DNA of 64,000 nucleotides from Xenorhabdus vietnamensis (GTDB lineage: Bacteria > Pseudomonadota > Gammaproteobacteria > Enterobacterales > Enterobacteriaceae). The position numbers and the translations under genes are program-made. Below are positions 57,601-64,000 of the stretch, piece after piece (within the stretch, counting starts at the first letter, position 1; each line of letters begins with the position of its first letter). The DNA lies in assembly GCF_002127535.1 (NCBI RefSeq), contig NZ_MUBJ01000017.1, forward strand, positions 1 to 64,000, in the 5' to 3' direction. The notes below the pieces were generated by a model. The model worked only from the letters and a program-made list of their open reading frames with translations. It was not told where the DNA came from and did no database searches.

Positions 57601-58485
57601 TTGATGCAAATACTCAATGAATTGGCGGCTGAAAATAACACACATTATTCGGGCGTCAGTTTGGCGGCCTATTCCGCGCTGTTCTACAGTGGTGAGTTTG
57701 TAGCCCTGAGGCAACAGCATGCCGATTTTTGGCGAGCAAAATTACAGGATTGGCAGCCTCCTGCTTATACCGGCGGTGAGCAAACTGTCACCGGCTCTTG
57801 CTTGCTGGCGGTGAATACCGAACAAAAAGAGCAGATTGCAGCTCTGACTTCTCGCTTGAAGATCAGCCTGCCTGAATTCTTTATGACGGTATTCTTACGG
57901 TTTAAAGCCTATCTGGAATATTCCGGCAACTCACTTAATCCTCCGGATCTACTTACAGAACAGTTTATCTCTACGATATTTCATGGGCGTGACCGACTGG
58001 AGCAACAGACAGTAATTGCTCCTTTGATGATGGTGCTTCCCGTTCGGGTGAAATTGCAGAGTGAGGTACATGATCCTGTACAAAATAATCTTGATGACTT
58101 TACCACTGTAAGCACGGTGGTGCGTGAAGCCTACCGACACTATCTGTTTGATGCTGAAGAGCTGTCGATGTTGTCTCCAACGCTGTCCAGACAAGCGCTA
58201 TTGCCTACTACCTTTTTTGGTTACTTCCAAAAAGAGGGATTTGACGGCTGTATTTCCGGCATTCCTTGCCGTCAGTTGGAGACGCCTAATGTTTCAGGCG
58301 GGCAATTGCATTGGAATCTGACATGTGAAATTGCCGAACACACAGCGGGTTTCGATATACATCTCGAAGCGCTCTCATTCAAGGTGGCAAATAATGTGAA
58401 AGCAAAAGGTGTGGAAATAAAAGGCGTGGAAACCTGGGAAGCGTTGTTTTACTCAATTTTGCAAAACGCGCTGAATATTGGGTGA
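51673..58485 (+). CDS. NRPS A(Pro)-PCP-C-A(Ser)-PCP-C
   Basis: A 2270 aa NRPS that begins directly with an A domain. A1 (about residues 20-515) has the code DVQFVAHVVK, a proline code; PCP1 serine is S607. The C domain (about 665-1110) has HHMTVDH (H827, H828, D832). Its N-terminal YHSLTNVAGDPY recalls the extra HHxxxxxGD motif of dual E/C domains with the second His replaced. A2 (about 1160-1690) has the code DVWHFSLIDK, serine. PCP2 serine is S1774, preceded by a repeat-expanded loop. A final C domain (about 1820-2260) has SHACIDG (H1969, D1973), the first His being Ser. A terminal C would join Ser to the first residue loaded on the next protein. No C domain precedes A1. AGGAAG lies before the ATG. 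Confidence 0.92.
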   Translation: MCNKSLLSECHKYVVHELFEQQVTKTPDAIAIRFGELALSYDELNRRANRLAHYLRRHYLDHHSLDHQSEHHVSHIAGDEISAVGIYLDRGIEMIIAVLGVLKAGAAYVPVDLNYPAERQSYILHDSNVSVVITCGALIHSLPGTLECIDLEQLDLTCRDTSDFYKNDCAEENKTDENLTATCTSDSLAYLIYTSGSTGKPKGVCMPHKALVNLLVWQIRKQGEISGGVIGCDYASRKTLQFSPLSFDVSFQEIFSTLSSGGELVLIPNQLRLDPLALLSFLSEQRIERIFLPYVALNSLASVAVAEDHYPENLIDVVTAGEQLVITTAIRQFFKTLPHCRLHNHYGPSETHVVTAYTLEGKADDWPSLPAVGQPIDNIKIHLLDDENRIVVDDSPGELCVEGIQLACGYHKRPEETAAKFVDIIGDEQTSMHVYRTGDLAQWRPDGLLEVLGRIDFQIKIRGHRVELGEIEALLMTHSAVRDAVVVAQGERAEERRLVGFVIASERALQRQTQNGVKENIQQFIRDALPDYMCPAAIVIVERFPLSASGKIDRKAFPLIAADELIQQEVEPPKNAVEQMLVEVWCELLDMKKIGRNSHFLQLGGHSLLTMKMMLELRRRGFMVDAHTLYQYPVLSELAEQLQANARHGNLSATATSKTENTVPWVPLSQAEIEVLSAAIPGGMDNVKDIYPLGPLQQGMVYHSLTNVAGDPYVLWQITRFSNAELLQAYLDALRCTIARHDAFRVSIHYEGLSQPVQVVWRQAELMVEDVGEKLNLTSDCEDLQAALKQYCNPAMQHFDLTKAPLQRCLYFYDAKQGEWVLLHLLHHMTVDHTTIEKMQQEIEAQLTSLPLAEVSPLSFRQTMVDLFNATRVDGQKTFFDDLLRDYEPAPAPFGIDKYSGGDATVGDVIVEAWRPLPAQLGNQIRQQAKTHGVSVAAIFHLAWAKVIACLTGQDDVVFGTVLLGRLFAGEASVDAMGQFINTLPIRMRLNNQPVLECLWGTQDTLMQLVKYEQASLAQAQKSVQAAGATPLFTSLLNYRHSEVRNIPSAEPFQALNPSSVEGIRYSGIMERTNYPISVNVDAFTQDECIRDECVRDNCIQDDHTQDFVINAQVEQALDPELICDYLQTALLEIVSALAMTPERKIGRINTLPAQVKDQLIHEWNQTESDFPHHSCLHTLIEAQVQRTPDAIAVEFADQTLSYAQLNQKANQLARYLRTELNVGPDALVAVCVERSIEMVVALLAILKAGAAYVPLDPGYPRERLDYMLHDAAPCALLSHGDISAEICALLTDYAANTDARIIDLNEDEAKWSTQSGDDLSSADIGLTPSHLAYVIYTSGSTGRPKGVMNEHRGVVNRLVWMQKAYQLNADDAVLQKTPFSFDVSVWEFFWPLMYGARLVVAKPEGHKDPLYLSTLICQRKITTLHFVPSMLSIFLEHASSEVGVCIRRVFCSGEALPARSVLRFHERFADAELHNLYGPTEAAIDVTAWDCSPRKAGDLTEKSVIPIGKPIDNIQLYILDAYGHPTSAGVVGELYISGIGVARGYLNQPELTAEKFIKDPFSPDSGHKYSSYRNSSHKNSSQRMYRTGDLARYLPNGDIEYLGRNDFQVKLRGLRIELGEIETALLSHDSVKECVVLVREDTPGDARLIAYVTSADSLLTDNHPAVLNQALKVHLQACLPAFMMPSHILWLEAFPLTANGKLDRKALPSPSDASVMQTETIEPPRTGTEMKLAQLWSELLNIGSLGTGSLGIASLGIASLGRQSHFFEAGGHSLLAVTLMMRIQQEFGVSLLLSSIVSHLDLASQAALIDAELSRVETAGENLSSIPPVILSTTQPTESAPMGLIRALPTQKAVYKALKLNPRDLSNNSFIALSFEAEPDLKLLRNLLQLVFSRHVGLSVQFMLVDDELYLQPAKRFAFRLEKRQSLGSLEEDLRDFIRPFSLEDGMNVRGRWLVAEPNPILLLDFSHACIDGSGLMQILNELAAENNTHYSGVSLAAYSALFYSGEFVALRQQHADFWRAKLQDWQPPAYTGGEQTVTGSCLLAVNTEQKEQIAALTSRLKISLPEFFMTVFLRFKAYLEYSGNSLNPPDLLTEQFISTIFHGRDRLEQQTVIAPLMMVLPVRVKLQSEVHDPVQNNLDDFTTVSTVVREAYRHYLFDAEELSMLSPTLSRQALLPTTFFGYFQKEGFDGCISGIPCRQLETPNVSGGQLHWNLTCEIAEHTAGFDIHLEALSFKVANNVKAKGVEIKGVETWEALFYSILQNALNIG
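51847..51891 (+). repeat. 3 x 15-bp repeat, Pro A domain
   Basis: Units encode YLDHH-SLDHQ-SEHHV in the loop after core region A1 (NRLAHYLR). Confidence 0.88.
54916..54990 (+). repeat. 5 x 15-bp repeat, first C domain
   Basis: Units encode DAFTQ-DECIR-DECVR-DNCIQ-DDHTQ in a loop near the end of the condensation domain. Outer units are more diverged than inner ones. Confidence 0.88.
56368..56427 (+). repeat. 4 x 15-bp repeat, Ser A domain
   Basis: Units encode SGHKY-SSYRN-SSHKN-SSQRM between EKFIKDPF and the A7 motif YRTGDL. Confidence 0.9.
56902..56961 (+). repeat. 4 x 15-bp repeat inside the second PCP domain
   Basis: Units encode GSLGT-GSLGI-ASLGI-ASLGR in the loop between helix 1 (LWSELL) and the phosphopantetheine motif (FFEAGGHSL). 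Normal carriers have about one unit here. Confidence 0.93.
58405..58434 (+). repeat. 2 x 15-bp repeat, end of the terminal C domain
   Basis: Units encode KGVEI-KGVET, 17 codons before the stop. Confidence 0.88.
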
Positions 58486-58516
58486 AACGAAAAATTTAGG
58501 TGAAACGAAAAATAAA
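58481..58516 (+). repeat. 2 x 18-bp duplication over the stop codon
   Basis: GGTGAAACGAAAAATTTA and GGTGAAACGAAAAATAAA are adjacent. The first contains the TGA stop of the upstream NRPS gene, and the second fills the gap to the next gene. Confidence 0.93.
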
Positions 58517-58530
58517 GTAGGAAGTCACAC

Positions 58531-61500
58531 ATGTTCATTAATGATCCTATTGCGCTAAACGCAAGAAAACAAGCAATAAAAGAGTATGTTAGCCAACAGT
58601 TGGATGCAGAATATCAGGGATGTCCTTTTTTGGTGATGGCGCAATCTGTGCCGGAGACGGATACGGAGTTTGTCACCACTTCTTTGATCCTGCCGGAAAA
58701 ATTGAACGACAAAATTTTCACCATGGCCGCCGCTTCTCCATTGCATCGCTTATCGCTGTTTTCCGCCAGTATCAAATATCTTGCATTTCTGCATTGTCGC
58801 GAACCCGAAGGCAGCTTGTCATGGGTGATTGGAGGAAGCGATTTGGCGGGTAATGTTTCATCAATTACTATGCCATCAATTACTACACCATCAATTGAAC
58901 GTGGGTATCTGGTTCCGGTTAAATGGCATCTGACAGAAAAGGAGTTGGAGCAACCGGTAAAACGCCTGTTTGGTGAAGAGCTTATCCGGTGGAAGCAGGT
59001 TGCGGCGTTAATGTCAGGCATACCACCGCAAACAGTATCGTCTGTTATGCCACAGTTACCGGAAATTTTGGTGGGCTATTCGGAAACTTTACCCCCTTTT
59101 ATGTATTCAGCTCCTGAAGAACAGGATACAACTTACGATGCATTGAACAACGATGCATTGAACAACGATGTATTGAACAACGATGTGTTGAACAACGATG
59201 TATTGAACAACGATACATTGAACAGTTATTCATTGAGTATCTGGCTACAAGCGCATCCGGAAAAAACCTCGTTGCATATGCGATTTGATCCGCAAAAGGT
59301 GGAACCAGAACTGATTGTGTTGTTGATGGAACGCTTGGTTTTGTTGTTAAACGCGATGGTATTTGAACCGATTGCACCGCTTACATCGATGTCTTGGATA
59401 CCGGAGGAAGAGCAAGAGAGAATACGCGCTTTGTCCGCGCCAGTGGCTGCACAACCATTGCAATACCAAAATGTGGCACAGGCCATCACAGCGTCGATTC
59501 GCAACAGGGCGGGTGCAGCATTTTTGGAGGTGGGGGATCAGGCGGTTAACTTTACCCAATTGGCGCAGTATACCGACAGATTATTGACTTCCTCCCAATT
59601 CCCTTTGTGGGAATCTTTGGGAGATTGTGTGTTGATTGTTGGTAACAAGGGGGTGGAAACCATACTCGCAGCGATGGCGTGCATGCGCATTGGTAAACCA
59701 TTCTGTATGCAATCAAGTAGCGTACCGGAAAGGCAGTTATTGGATATCATCGAACTGCACAACACTAAGACCGTGTTGTTTCAGAAGACTGAGTTGCAGA
59801 AGACTGAGTCACAGAAGATCACGCAAGAGAATTTTGGTCAGTTGGAAGATTTTTTCCGTCAGCATGGTTGTCAGGTAGTTATTTTGCCTGATTATCATCC
59901 GGCTTCTCTGATGCAACCAACATTGGAAGAACCGTTACTGTCAGAACTGTTGCTTAAAGGAGAAGCCGCCAGTCCTGATGATGCTTTATTTGTCGTCATG
60001 ACCTCCGGCAGTGAAGGAAAACCGAAAGGCTGTCTCAATACCCACCAGGCATTACTCAATCTCAGTGCAGAAACGCATATTCTGAATAATTCGTCTGGCT
60101 CTCGTTTTGCATCTTTGTCCAACCACACGTTTGATTATTTCGTTCTGGAGTGTGTACAGGCGTTGACGCAGAACATTGTATTAGTCATTGCGCCGGAAGA
60201 GGCTCGCATAGATGCGGAAAAATGCGTTGAGTTTTTGCAGGAAAAACGGATTGATTTGCTGTTCACCACGACTGTATTTGCCGAAGACCTCATGGAGCAA
60301 GGAGATATTCCTACACTGAAGCGACTTTATTTCGGTGGTGAAAGCCTGAGGACGTTTCAAAAGCATAATTATCAGCTCTTTAATCTCTACGGCCCCGGTG
60401 AAACAGGCGTTGTGACCACTTATTCACCTATTGAGCACAATGACCAAAAAATTACGATTGGTAAACCCTTTGGGGGGTATCAATGTGCCGTAGTATTTCC
60501 CGATACTTTGGAGCCTTGCCCTATTGGTGTGCCGGGAGAGTTATTGATAGGCGGTATCGGTGTCGGCAGAGGGTACATTAATCGCCCGGATCTCACTGAA
60601 AAGGCATTTATCAACCTGAATACGGAATGGTTGTCAGGAAAATATTATCGCAGTGGAGATCTGTGCTGCTGGAATACTCAGGGAGAACTTGAAATTCTGG
60701 GGAGACGCGACCGTCAGCTAAAAGTCAATGGGTTCCGTATTGAACTGGATGCTATTGAAAAGCATGTATTGGATTTACCGATGGTATCCGAAGCGGCGGT
60801 GATTGGTCTGGAAGACAAGCGAGGGCATGCCCGCTTGGGCGCGTTTATTGTTGTGCCGGATGGAGGCCAGATCACAGAGCAAAATATCAGAGAAGCATTA
60901 TTAAACCGGATGCCGGCTTATATGGTGCCCAGTCAGATTATTCTCGTGCCTGAATTACCCCTGACGCGCACTGGCAAACTGGATCGACAAGCGTTGAAAC
61001 AGTTAATGGGAAAAACGGCAACCGATCATCATGTCCGCCCCACTGGAGCAACGCAAGAGTGGTTAGTTGCCTGTTGGAGACGCCATTTAGAATTGGAAAC
61101 AGATGCGTTATCAGTGGATAAAAGTTTCTTCGCGCTGGGCGGGCATTCGTTGCGGGCAGTGAGAGTGCTGGCAGAAATTCAGCAAAAGTTTGGTCAGATT
61201 GTGTCTTTGCAGGCGTTTTTTCAAAACGACTCCATTGAAATGTTGGCAAAATTCATTGATTCGCAGAATATTTCTTATCAGAAAGTAACAACAGATGATC
61301 AGAAAGTGACAACAGAAGGTTTCTTGAATCTGTTGGAAGCTCCCCCTCTGCTTTCGCCTGATGGGCGTGGGCCGCTATCGGCGCAGGAAGCGCGACTTTA
61401 TGCCCAGTATCGTCTGCATCCTGAATTACTCATTTGTATTGTGCCGCTGGAAATCCCTTTACCACATAAAATTTCTGCTGATGCAGTGAAGAGGGCATTG

Positions 61501-64000
61501 CAGGTTTTGCTGGATCGTCACGATATTTTGCGTACCCGATACCGCATTAACAGCGAAGGCATTCCCTATGCTGAGACATTGCCGTCGCTGTTAGTTGACC
61601 AGATTCTGGTCGATGATCAAAGCCAATGGTTGCAAATGCAGGTGCAGGCTTTCGATTTGGGGAAAGGGCCTCTGTTGAGAGGTTATATGCAGGATATGGA
61701 CACGGAACACGCCTGTTTGCAGCTACAAATTCACCATATCCTAATGGACAAACCTTCGCTGGAAATTCTCCAGAGTGAGTTTGAACAGTTATTGATTCAT
61801 GCCCCGCTGGCTCCGGTTGCACTGGATTACAGACGCTATGCTATGGCGCAGATGGATGCCCGTCAGCGCCCTATCTGGGATCAGGCCGAAACGTTCTGGA
61901 AAAACTACATGGAAGGATTGGAGTTTGATCCATTCGGACATGGCGCTGTAGCGATGGGGAACAAGATAAGGCAAACGTCTTGGAGGGTGTCGGTTGAGCA
62001 TAAGGCAGAAGTGAAACGGCTATGTCAATCATTGAATGTGACGCCAGCCATGTTCTTCCTGACGGTATGGGGGATTACTGTGGCGCGTGAGGGGCGCAGC
62101 AATCTGTTTTCTATTTCCGTTGCCAATGCGTTGCGTCCAAAGCAAGCGCTGGGTACAGTGGGCATGTTTGTCTCATTAGCTCCCAGTGCATTTCGTTTTG
62201 ATCAGCCCATTGTTACTTTTGACCAATTTATCAAGAAGCTGGCGGATGAACAGTGGCAGGCAGCAGATCATCTTTTTTTCCCTGTTGAAGAAGTTTTCGC
62301 GTTGCTTAGCTGCGATCCGAGAATGTTTGGCAGCAATCCATTACAAAATGTCTCCTATTCCTATATTGATATAGCGGATGATGGTGAAAAAGGAATAGAT
62401 AAAGGAATAAATGAAACATCGAATGAAGATTATTTATCGAAGCAAGCAGACGGGGCGCTTAATCTTTCTGTCGTCTATACTGCACAAAGTTATCGCTTGG
62501 TTCTGGAATCTCACTTTGATATCTTCACAGATGCACAAATAGCCACTCTTGTAACCAGTTATCAGGCGATTTTTCAACAGATACTGCATCATAATCCTGC
62601 CGCCTTACAGATTAATGAATTAATCGTGTCCGACGAAGGGACACAGAAAGCGTTCCGGCCGATACAACGGCATACGTCCTATACTCCCATTGATAGCATG
62701 CTACTGACCGCATTTCAGACATTAGGCGATCGTCCTGCCGTTATTGAAGATGAACGTATTGTTACTTGGGGGGAGTTTGCAGTATTAACGGCTGCTTATG
62801 TGCAAGTGTTAAATAATGGCAAGATCCGGCGGGCGCTGATTCTGGGGCATTCGGGAAGCCAGATGCAAGCATTTCTGGCTGCTTGTTTTCTGACGCGTAC
62901 AACGTATTTGGCATTGGAAGTAGGGACGCCGGAAGAGCGTATTAATGAGATTATTCACCATGCAGCACCAGATCTGATTGTGAACTCGGATATTACCGAA
63001 GTTGGTGCTGTGACGGTGGATTGGCGCAATTTTCACAGTGTGAAATCCCGTGATGACAACCCGATTGCATGGATACTGTACAGTTCTGGTACCACCAGCC
63101 GGCCAAAAGGCATTTGCGTCACTGCGAGCACCGTCGCACAGTATATAGACTCGCTCGTCAGTACTCTGGGGCTTAAACCAACACCGATAACAGAACAGCA
63201 AGGATTACGCATAATCCAACAGCTTTCGCCCAGTTTTGACGGTTATTTGGAAGAGGTTTTATTGGTTTGGGCGCTGCAAGGAACGAGTGTTGTAGCGGAT
63301 CGTTATAGTTTGCTGGATGAACGCAAAGCGAAGGCATTTTTAACCCGCCATCGGCCTGACATTATTTCTGCTACCCCTGCGCTTTTCGCCGCTTGGAACC
63401 GTATGCCGGATTTGGCACCTTTGCCCAAGATTTGTATCAGCGGTGGCGATTTTCTGTCTGCTGGGGATATCAATCATCTGCTCGAACACACGCAGATTTG
63501 GAACGGTTATGGCCCGACAGAAACCTGCATTTCCGTTTCAATGGGAAAGTGTGCACGTTTGGCATCAGGTACGGCACTCTCTATCGGCGAACCCTTTGAT
63601 CATGTCGCTTTTGCCGTGGTTGATCAAAATGGTGTCCGACTCCGAGCCGGTCAATGGGGAGAATTGGTGATCTATGGCGATTTTGAGCATCACTGTTACC
63701 TGAATGATCCAGAACTGACTGTACGCAAATTTGGTCAAGATGAGCGGGGGATCTTTTTCCGTTCTGGTGATTTGGCGATGGTGGATAAAGACGGCCTGTT
63801 TTACCTCAAAGGACGTATGGACGATAGCTGTAAAGTCCGTGGCAATTTTATTGGTCTGGGCGAACTGGAAAACCGAGCCAGACAGTATCCGGGAGTAATT
63901 GCGACAGGTGCTGCGGTGGCATTCGCCGGAACACCAGAAGCCTGTTTGGTATTGGCAATTGTAGGAGAGGAAAATATTCAGTCTGGTCTGCAACAGTATC
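58531..64000 (+). CDS. NRPS (half C)-A-PCP-C-A..., runs off the window
   Basis: An open frame of at least 1823 codons from ATG 58531, with no stop before the edge. Residues 1-290 resemble only the C-terminal lobe of a condensation domain; no HHxxxDG is present. A1 (about 310-830) has VVMTSGSEGKPKG, LYGPGET and the A10 lysine in TGKLDRQAL; its code reads DYLFYGLVVK, which I cannot assign. PCP1 serine is S873 in GGHSLRA. The next C domain (about 945-1380) has HHILMDK (H1068, H1069, D1073). A second A domain follows with YSSGTTSRPKG and GYGPTET; its code DGESIGGISK is also unassigned. The frame is cut before A10. GGAAG precedes the ATG. It probably receives the Pro-Ser chain from the preceding protein. 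Confidence 0.9.
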   Translation, partial: MFINDPIALNARKQAIKEYVSQQLDAEYQGCPFLVMAQSVPETDTEFVTTSLILPEKLNDKIFTMAAASPLHRLSLFSASIKYLAFLHCREPEGSLSWVIGGSDLAGNVSSITMPSITTPSIERGYLVPVKWHLTEKELEQPVKRLFGEELIRWKQVAALMSGIPPQTVSSVMPQLPEILVGYSETLPPFMYSAPEEQDTTYDALNNDALNNDVLNNDVLNNDVLNNDTLNSYSLSIWLQAHPEKTSLHMRFDPQKVEPELIVLLMERLVLLLNAMVFEPIAPLTSMSWIPEEEQERIRALSAPVAAQPLQYQNVAQAITASIRNRAGAAFLEVGDQAVNFTQLAQYTDRLLTSSQFPLWESLGDCVLIVGNKGVETILAAMACMRIGKPFCMQSSSVPERQLLDIIELHNTKTVLFQKTELQKTESQKITQENFGQLEDFFRQHGCQVVILPDYHPASLMQPTLEEPLLSELLLKGEAASPDDALFVVMTSGSEGKPKGCLNTHQALLNLSAETHILNNSSGSRFASLSNHTFDYFVLECVQALTQNIVLVIAPEEARIDAEKCVEFLQEKRIDLLFTTTVFAEDLMEQGDIPTLKRLYFGGESLRTFQKHNYQLFNLYGPGETGVVTTYSPIEHNDQKITIGKPFGGYQCAVVFPDTLEPCPIGVPGELLIGGIGVGRGYINRPDLTEKAFINLNTEWLSGKYYRSGDLCCWNTQGELEILGRRDRQLKVNGFRIELDAIEKHVLDLPMVSEAAVIGLEDKRGHARLGAFIVVPDGGQITEQNIREALLNRMPAYMVPSQIILVPELPLTRTGKLDRQALKQLMGKTATDHHVRPTGATQEWLVACWRRHLELETDALSVDKSFFALGGHSLRAVRVLAEIQQKFGQIVSLQAFFQNDSIEMLAKFIDSQNISYQKVTTDDQKVTTEGFLNLLEAPPLLSPDGRGPLSAQEARLYAQYRLHPELLICIVPLEIPLPHKISADAVKRALQVLLDRHDILRTRYRINSEGIPYAETLPSLLVDQILVDDQSQWLQMQVQAFDLGKGPLLRGYMQDMDTEHACLQLQIHHILMDKPSLEILQSEFEQLLIHAPLAPVALDYRRYAMAQMDARQRPIWDQAETFWKNYMEGLEFDPFGHGAVAMGNKIRQTSWRVSVEHKAEVKRLCQSLNVTPAMFFLTVWGITVAREGRSNLFSISVANALRPKQALGTVGMFVSLAPSAFRFDQPIVTFDQFIKKLADEQWQAADHLFFPVEEVFALLSCDPRMFGSNPLQNVSYSYIDIADDGEKGIDKGINETSNEDYLSKQADGALNLSVVYTAQSYRLVLESHFDIFTDAQIATLVTSYQAIFQQILHHNPAALQINELIVSDEGTQKAFRPIQRHTSYTPIDSMLLTAFQTLGDRPAVIEDERIVTWGEFAVLTAAYVQVLNNGKIRRALILGHSGSQMQAFLAACFLTRTTYLALEVGTPEERINEIIHHAAPDLIVNSDITEVGAVTVDWRNFHSVKSRDDNPIAWILYSSGTTSRPKGICVTASTVAQYIDSLVSTLGLKPTPITEQQGLRIIQQLSPSFDGYLEEVLLVWALQGTSVVADRYSLLDERKAKAFLTRHRPDIISATPALFAAWNRMPDLAPLPKICISGGDFLSAGDINHLLEHTQIWNGYGPTETCISVSMGKCARLASGTALSIGEPFDHVAFAVVDQNGVRLRAGQWGELVIYGDFEHHCYLNDPELTVRKFGQDERGIFFRSGDLAMVDKDGLFYLKGRMDDSCKVRGNFIGLGELENRARQYPGVIATGAAVAFAGTPEACLVLAIVGEENIQSGLQQY
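58861..58890 (+). repeat. 2 x 15-bp repeat in the half C domain
   Basis: Units encode SITMP-SITTP, followed by a partial third unit (SIE). Confidence 0.9.
59131..59235 (+). repeat. 7 x 15-bp repeat in the half C domain
   Basis: The longest array of the window: TYDAL-NNDAL-NNDVL-NNDVL-NNDVL-NNDTL-NSYSL. The five inner units are nearly identical and the outer two are degenerate, as expected if growth occurs inside the array. Confidence 0.96.
59782..59826 (+). repeat. 3 x 15-bp repeat, A domain
   Basis: Units encode QKTEL-QKTES-QKITQ upstream of core motif A3. Confidence 0.9.
61279..61320 (+). repeat. 2 x 21-bp repeat, PCP-C linker
   Basis: Units encode QKVTTDD-QKVTTEG. A 2 x 12-bp repeat (KGID-KGIN) lies further on in the following C domain at 62389-62412. 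Confidence 0.9.

Noticed and set aside
59099-59377. Minus-strand frame rich in Cys, His and Arg repeats, looking like a metal-binding repeat protein
   Set aside because: It is the reverse complement of the NNDxL array inside the large plus-strand NRPS; the open frame follows from the 15-bp repeat, with no start signals of its own.
30475-64000. The colibactin or xenocoumacin cluster itself
   Set aside because: Shared parts are limited to the loading/peptidase pair and the extender enzymes. The Pro-Ser NRPS, the KR-DH-ER module and the gene order do not fit either cluster as I know them.

Overview
The window looks like chromosomal DNA of an insect- or nematode-associated member of the Morganellaceae, most likely Xenorhabdus (Photorhabdus is the main alternative). 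The left half has the enterobacterial gene order yfhM-pbpC-ndk-rlmN-pilW-rodZ-ispG-hisS-yfgM-bamB-der, then hemF / ypeA-yfeY and the thiosulfate/sulfate set cysP-cysU-cysW-cysA-cysM. Tandem protealysin-like metalloproteases and a giant NRPS/PKS locus fit this group. The genus is inferred from gene content; no database was searched.

Layout. 1-7.2 kb: alpha-2-macroglobulin yfhM (5' end damaged or missing) and penicillin-binding protein pbpC. 7.3-8.6 kb: an accessory insert of a DUF2975 membrane protein, a small XRE regulator and a secreted protein. 8.9-18.7 kb: housekeeping genes. 19.1-22.0 kb, minus strand: two complete M4 (protealysin-type) proteases and a third copy consisting only of the prosegment. 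22.2-24.7 kb: hemF, ypeA, yfeY and what looks like a seven-codon scar of yfeX. 25-29.9 kb: sulfur uptake and cysteine synthesis. 30.5 kb to the right edge: one tightly packed, plus-strand biosynthetic operon that runs out of the window.

The biosynthetic operon encodes, in order: a discrete ACP, an acyl-CoA-dehydrogenase-like flavoenzyme, a free adenylation (A) domain with a serine-type code, a starter-C/A(Asn)/PCP/E loading protein, a discrete acyltransferase, a C-A-PCP protein, a PKS module with the unusual order KS-AT-KR-DH-ER-ACP, a membrane-anchored ClbP/XcnG/ZmaM-type serine peptidase, an A(Pro)-PCP-C-A(Ser)-PCP-C NRPS, and a further NRPS (C-terminal half of a C domain, A-PCP-C-A...) still open at base 64000. 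Acyl-D-Asn loading plus a periplasmic D-asparaginyl peptidase is the prodrug self-protection logic of colibactin, xenocoumacin and zwittermicin. ACP, flavoenzyme, Ser-A domain and free AT are most of an aminomalonyl-ACP extender route. I do not recognise this combination as a known cluster.

A second striking property is unrelated to gene function. About two dozen short tandem expansions, mostly 15 bp (five codons) repeated two to seven times and already diverged, sit in linkers and surface loops of almost every biosynthetic protein, and also in yfeY, cysW, pilW and some intergenic regions. Every coding example has a unit length divisible by three, while two of the three intergenic ones (8 and 19 bp) do not. 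No tRNA, rRNA, CRISPR array, transposase or integrase was found.
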